Assembly: GCF_001750285.1 (NCBI RefSeq)
Contig: NZ_MAMP01000024.1
Location: forward strand, 124,001-188,000
Reading direction: 5' to 3'
Length of the DNA stretch: 64,000 nucleotides
Origin: Domibacillus iocasae
GTDB taxonomy: Bacteria > Bacillota > Bacilli > Bacillales > Domibacillaceae
Part shown: positions 61,491 through 64,000 of the stretch, piece by piece
How positions within the stretch are numbered: position 1 is the stretch's first letter
Layout of the letters: each line of letters opens with the position of its first letter
Made by a program: the position numbers and the translations under genes
The notes under the pieces: generated by a model
Database searches by the model: none
What the model was told of the DNA's origin: nothing
Seen by the model: the letters and a program-made list of their open reading frames with translations, nothing else

Positions 61491-62654
61491 TTATCTTCTT
61501 CTGTTGCGATTACGCAAAAACGTTGGAATATCAAGTGTTTCGTCAGCTGAAGGCTGTTGCGGCTGCCGATTCGGCTGCTCAGGTGCCGGTGCATCTTCAC
61601 GCTTCATTTCACGCGGTTTTGATTGTTGATTCTGCGGTCCTGACTGCTGCTGCGGCTTCACCTGCCCAAGTCCTGGACGAGGCTGGCCTTGCTGGGCTGG
61701 CACTTCTTTAAAACCTGTTGCAATAACCGTTACGATAATTTCATCTTTCAAATTCTCGTTAATAACAGAACCGAAGATCATATTTACTTCTTGATCAGAA
61801 GCGGAAGAAACAATATCAGCTGCTTCTTGCACTTCATAAAGACTTAAGTTCGTGCCACCGGTAATATTCATTAAAACACCTTGTGCGCCATCAATAGCCG
61901 TTTCAAGAAGCGGGCTGGAAATAGCTTTTTTCGCCGCTTCAACAGCTCGATTTTCACCTGATGCAACGCCGATCCCCATAAGTGCGGACCCTTTATTCGA
62001 CATGATTGTTTTTACGTCTGCGAAATCAAGATTGATCAATCCTGGAACAGCAATCAAGTCAGAGATCCCTTGTACACCTTGGCGGAGGACGTTGTCTGCT
62101 TCACGGAACGCTTCAAGCATCGGTGTGCTTTTATCAACAATTTCAAGCAAACGGTCATTCGGAATAACAATTAACGTGTCAACCGATGCTTTCATCGCTT
62201 CAATACCGCCGGCTGCCTGAGTGGCGCGTTTACGGCCTTCAAATGTAAACGGACGTGTTACAACACCAACAGTTAATGCGCCAAGATCTTTTGCAATTTG
62301 AGCAATCACCGGTGCCGCACCTGTTCCTGTTCCGCCGCCCATTCCAGCTGTAACAAAGACCATATCGGCACCTTTAAGTGCTTCCTCGATTTGCTCTTTA
62401 CTTTCTTCGGCTGCTTTTTTTCCGACTTCCGGATTAGCACCCGCCCCTAAACCGCGCGTTAATTTATTCCCAATTTGCATTTTTACTTCTGCTTTAGATA
62501 AATTAAGAGCTTGTGCGTCTGTATTGACCGCAATAAAGTCCACTCCCTGTACTCCATGTTCAATCATTCGGTTAACTGCATTGTTTCCGCCGCCGCCAAC
62601 GCCGATAACTTTAATCGTTGCCAATGAATCTACACTTGTATCAAATTCCAGCAT
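61491..62654 (-). CDS. ftsZ: Cell division GTPase FtsZ
   Basis: Tubulin-like protein that forms the division ring. The tubulin signature [15 protein letters not shown] is at about residue 104. The N-terminus has [18 protein letters not shown] Gln/Pro-rich linker leads to the C-terminal peptide [13 protein letters not shown], which binds FtsA and SepF. The 387-residue length is normal. It lies 36 bp after ftsA. Confidence 0.99.
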   Translation of the reverse strand: MLEFDTSVDSLATIKVIGVGGGGNNAVNRMIEHGVQGVDFIAVNTDAQALNLSKAEVKMQIGNKLTRGLGAGANPEVGKKAAEESKEQIEEALKGADMVFVTAGMGGGTGTGAAPVIAQIAKDLGALTVGVVTRPFTFEGRKRATQAAGGIEAMKASVDTLIVIPNDRLLEIVDKSTPMLEAFREADNVLRQGVQGISDLIAVPGLINLDFADVKTIMSNKGSALMGIGVASGENRAVEAAKKAISSPLLETAIDGAQGVLMNITGGTNLSLYEVQEAADIVSSASDQEVNMIFGSVINENLKDEIIVTVIATGFKEVPAQQGQPRPGLGQVKPQQQSGPQNQQSKPREMKREDAPAPEQPNRQPQQPSADETLDIPTFLRNRNRRR

Positions 62655-62690
62655 GGCAAATCCTCCTATTTAATGAGTCTTTTTTGTGGT

Positions 62691-64000
62691 TTATTCTTCA
62701 AAAAAGTACCCGAAAAGTTTTTTCATTTTCCCTTTAACGCCTTTTTCTTCACCGTCATGCGGCTGTTCTTTTTTAACAGGCTTTACTTCCTGTTTTACTT
62801 CCGGCCGTTCTTTCTTTGTTTCCTTTCCTGTCTGCGCCGCCTGGTTTGATTCGCTTAATTTCCGCCCTGTCAATCGGGCATTTTTGTAAGCGTACTTAAT
62901 GAGCCCCACCGCTGTCGTATATTGCGGCTCGCGCACACCAATATAATCCGGAATCGCAACACGAACACGGTTTTGGAATACATCTTGAGCCAAATCAAGA
63001 ATGCCATTCATCGCGGAAGCTCCGCCGGTTAAAACAAAACCACCTGGAATATCGTGGATACCTGACTGGCGAAGGTTTTCAACCACCATCATAAACAATT
63101 CTTCCAGCCGCGCTTCAATAATTTCCGAAATTTCAAGCTGATTGAATTGATCATGCTGGTCACTTCCAATAACAGGAACACTAAACACTTCTTCCTCTGA
63201 AGCTAAATCGTAAAAAGCGTGACCGTGCTTTATCTTAATTTGTTCAGCTTCATCTGTCGAGGTACGAAGACCGATCGATAAATCTTTTGTAATATGTTCA
63301 CCACCCACAGGCAGGACAGATGTCTGTTGAATATATCCATCTTTAAAATATGAAATCGTCGTTGAACCACCGCCAATATCAACGAGCACAGTTCCAAGAT
63401 TTTTTTCATCCATAGACAAAGCAATTTCTCCACTCGCCAGCGGCTGAAGTACAATTTCGTTAATATCCAGACCTGCACGTTCAACACAGCGCAGTGTGTT
63501 ATGTAAAAACGTTCTAGAACCTGTCACGATAATGCCTTCCATTTCAAGACGTACACCAAGCATACCGCGAGGATCATTAATTTCATCAAAACCATCTACT
63601 ATAAACTGTTTTGCAATAATATTTACAATTTCTCTATCCGGCGGGATCGACATTACTTGTGCCGCATCCTTTACACGGATGACGTCCTCACTCGTAATTT
63701 CACGATTTTCACTTGAGACGGCCACAACGCCATTACATGGATGAAGAATGGCATGGTTGGCAGCAATACCAACAATAACCGAACGAATCTCAAGACCAAC
63801 CATTCGCTCTGCCTGTTCGATTGCTTTTTTAATCGAATGAACCGTATCGTCAATATCGACAACTGCGCCTTTTCGAATACCTTTTGATTTTACACTTCCG
63901 ACACCAATTATATTTAAAGAATCATTAACCATTTCGCCAATAATTACTTTAATTGCGGATGTACCGATGTCGAGACTTACTAGAATTTCATTATTATTCA
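62691..64000 (-). CDS. ftsA: Cell division protein FtsA, first base of start codon outside window
   Basis: Actin-like membrane anchor of FtsZ. The reading frame extends to the window edge: before VNDSLNIIGVGSVKS, the DNA up to position 64000 reads NNNEILVSLDIGTSAIKVI, a typical FtsA start. Only the TG of the initiation codon is visible at 63999-64000. The nucleotide site has LVDIGGGSTTISYF (about residue 200) and GFVLTGGASAMNG. The Lys-rich C-terminus ends KKLFGYFFEE, an amphipathic membrane-targeting helix. About 436 residues. Confidence 0.97.
   Translation of the reverse strand, partial: NNNEILVSLDIGTSAIKVIIGEMVNDSLNIIGVGSVKSKGIRKGAVVDIDDTVHSIKKAIEQAERMVGLEIRSVIVGIAANHAILHPCNGVVAVSSENREITSEDVIRVKDAAQVMSIPPDREIVNIIAKQFIVDGFDEINDPRGMLGVRLEMEGIIVTGSRTFLHNTLRCVERAGLDINEIVLQPLASGEIALSMDEKNLGTVLVDIGGGSTTISYFKDGYIQQTSVLPVGGEHITKDLSIGLRTSTDEAEQIKIKHGHAFYDLASEEEVFSVPVIGSDQHDQFNQLEISEIIEARLEELFMMVVENLRQSGIHDIPGGFVLTGGASAMNGILDLAQDVFQNRVRVAIPDYIGVREPQYTTAVGLIKYAYKNARLTGRKLSESNQAAQTGKETKKERPEVKQEVKPVKKEQPHDGEEKGVKGKMKKLFGYFFEE

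Overview
The window is a chromosomal segment of an endospore-forming Firmicute, most likely family Bacillaceae. Gene order follows the sucC-to-ftsA region of Bacillus subtilis closely, proteins match the B. subtilis families at near full length, and sporulation genes (spoVM, spoIIGA, sigE, sigG, ylmC) are present. The species cannot be fixed from this DNA alone. All genes except rpmB and rqcH lie on the minus strand, so in transcription order the window runs from high to low coordinates. It is almost entirely core genome. No IS element, prophage, CRISPR array, rRNA or tRNA gene was seen.

In transcription order: 64.0-56.3 kb carries division and sporulation genes: ftsA, ftsZ, the spoIIGA-sigE-sigG cluster, then ylmC, ylmD, ylmE, sepF, ylmG, ylmH and divIVA. 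At 54.9-51.1 kb come a T-box-controlled ileS, lspA and rluD. At 50.2-39.8 kb is the UMP operon pyrR-pyrB-pyrC-carA-carB-pyrK-pyrD-pyrF-pyrE, with PyrR-type attenuators before pyrR and before pyrB. rqcH (plus strand) converges on pyrE. At 38.0-24.0 kb are a small unidentified membrane protein, remA, gmk, rpoZ, coaBC, priA, def, fmt, rsmB, rlmN, prpC, prkC, rsgA, rpe, thiN and the 27-residue spoVM, which is too short for ordinary ORF calling. The plus-strand rpmB meets spoVM at a shared terminator.

At 23.6-14.5 kb are asp23 (yloU), fakA (yloV), recG, the fapR-plsX-fabD-fabG-acpP lipid operon, rnc and smc. At 10.9-1.1 kb are ftsY, ylxM, ffh, rpsP, ylqD, rimM, trmD, rplS, lepB, rbgA, rnhB, ylqG and ylqH. 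sucC runs off the left edge.

The departures from the B. subtilis order are the most informative part. khpA (ylqC) is missing between rpsP and ylqD, where a perfect hairpin sits instead. sdaAB-sdaAA are missing between fakA and recG, where a 65-bp tandem repeat sits. yloB-yloC are replaced by an 82-residue membrane protein. pyrP is missing from the pyr operon. lepB is present next to rplS. Two diverged copies of a roughly 160-235 bp intergenic repeat lie between rnc and acpP and inside the ileS leader. Several regulatory elements overlap each other: the fapR promoter -35 lies in the recG terminator, the pyrR ribosome binding site lies in its attenuator, and the rbgA and ftsY stop codons lie inside terminator hairpins. 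I found no convincing new multi-gene system.
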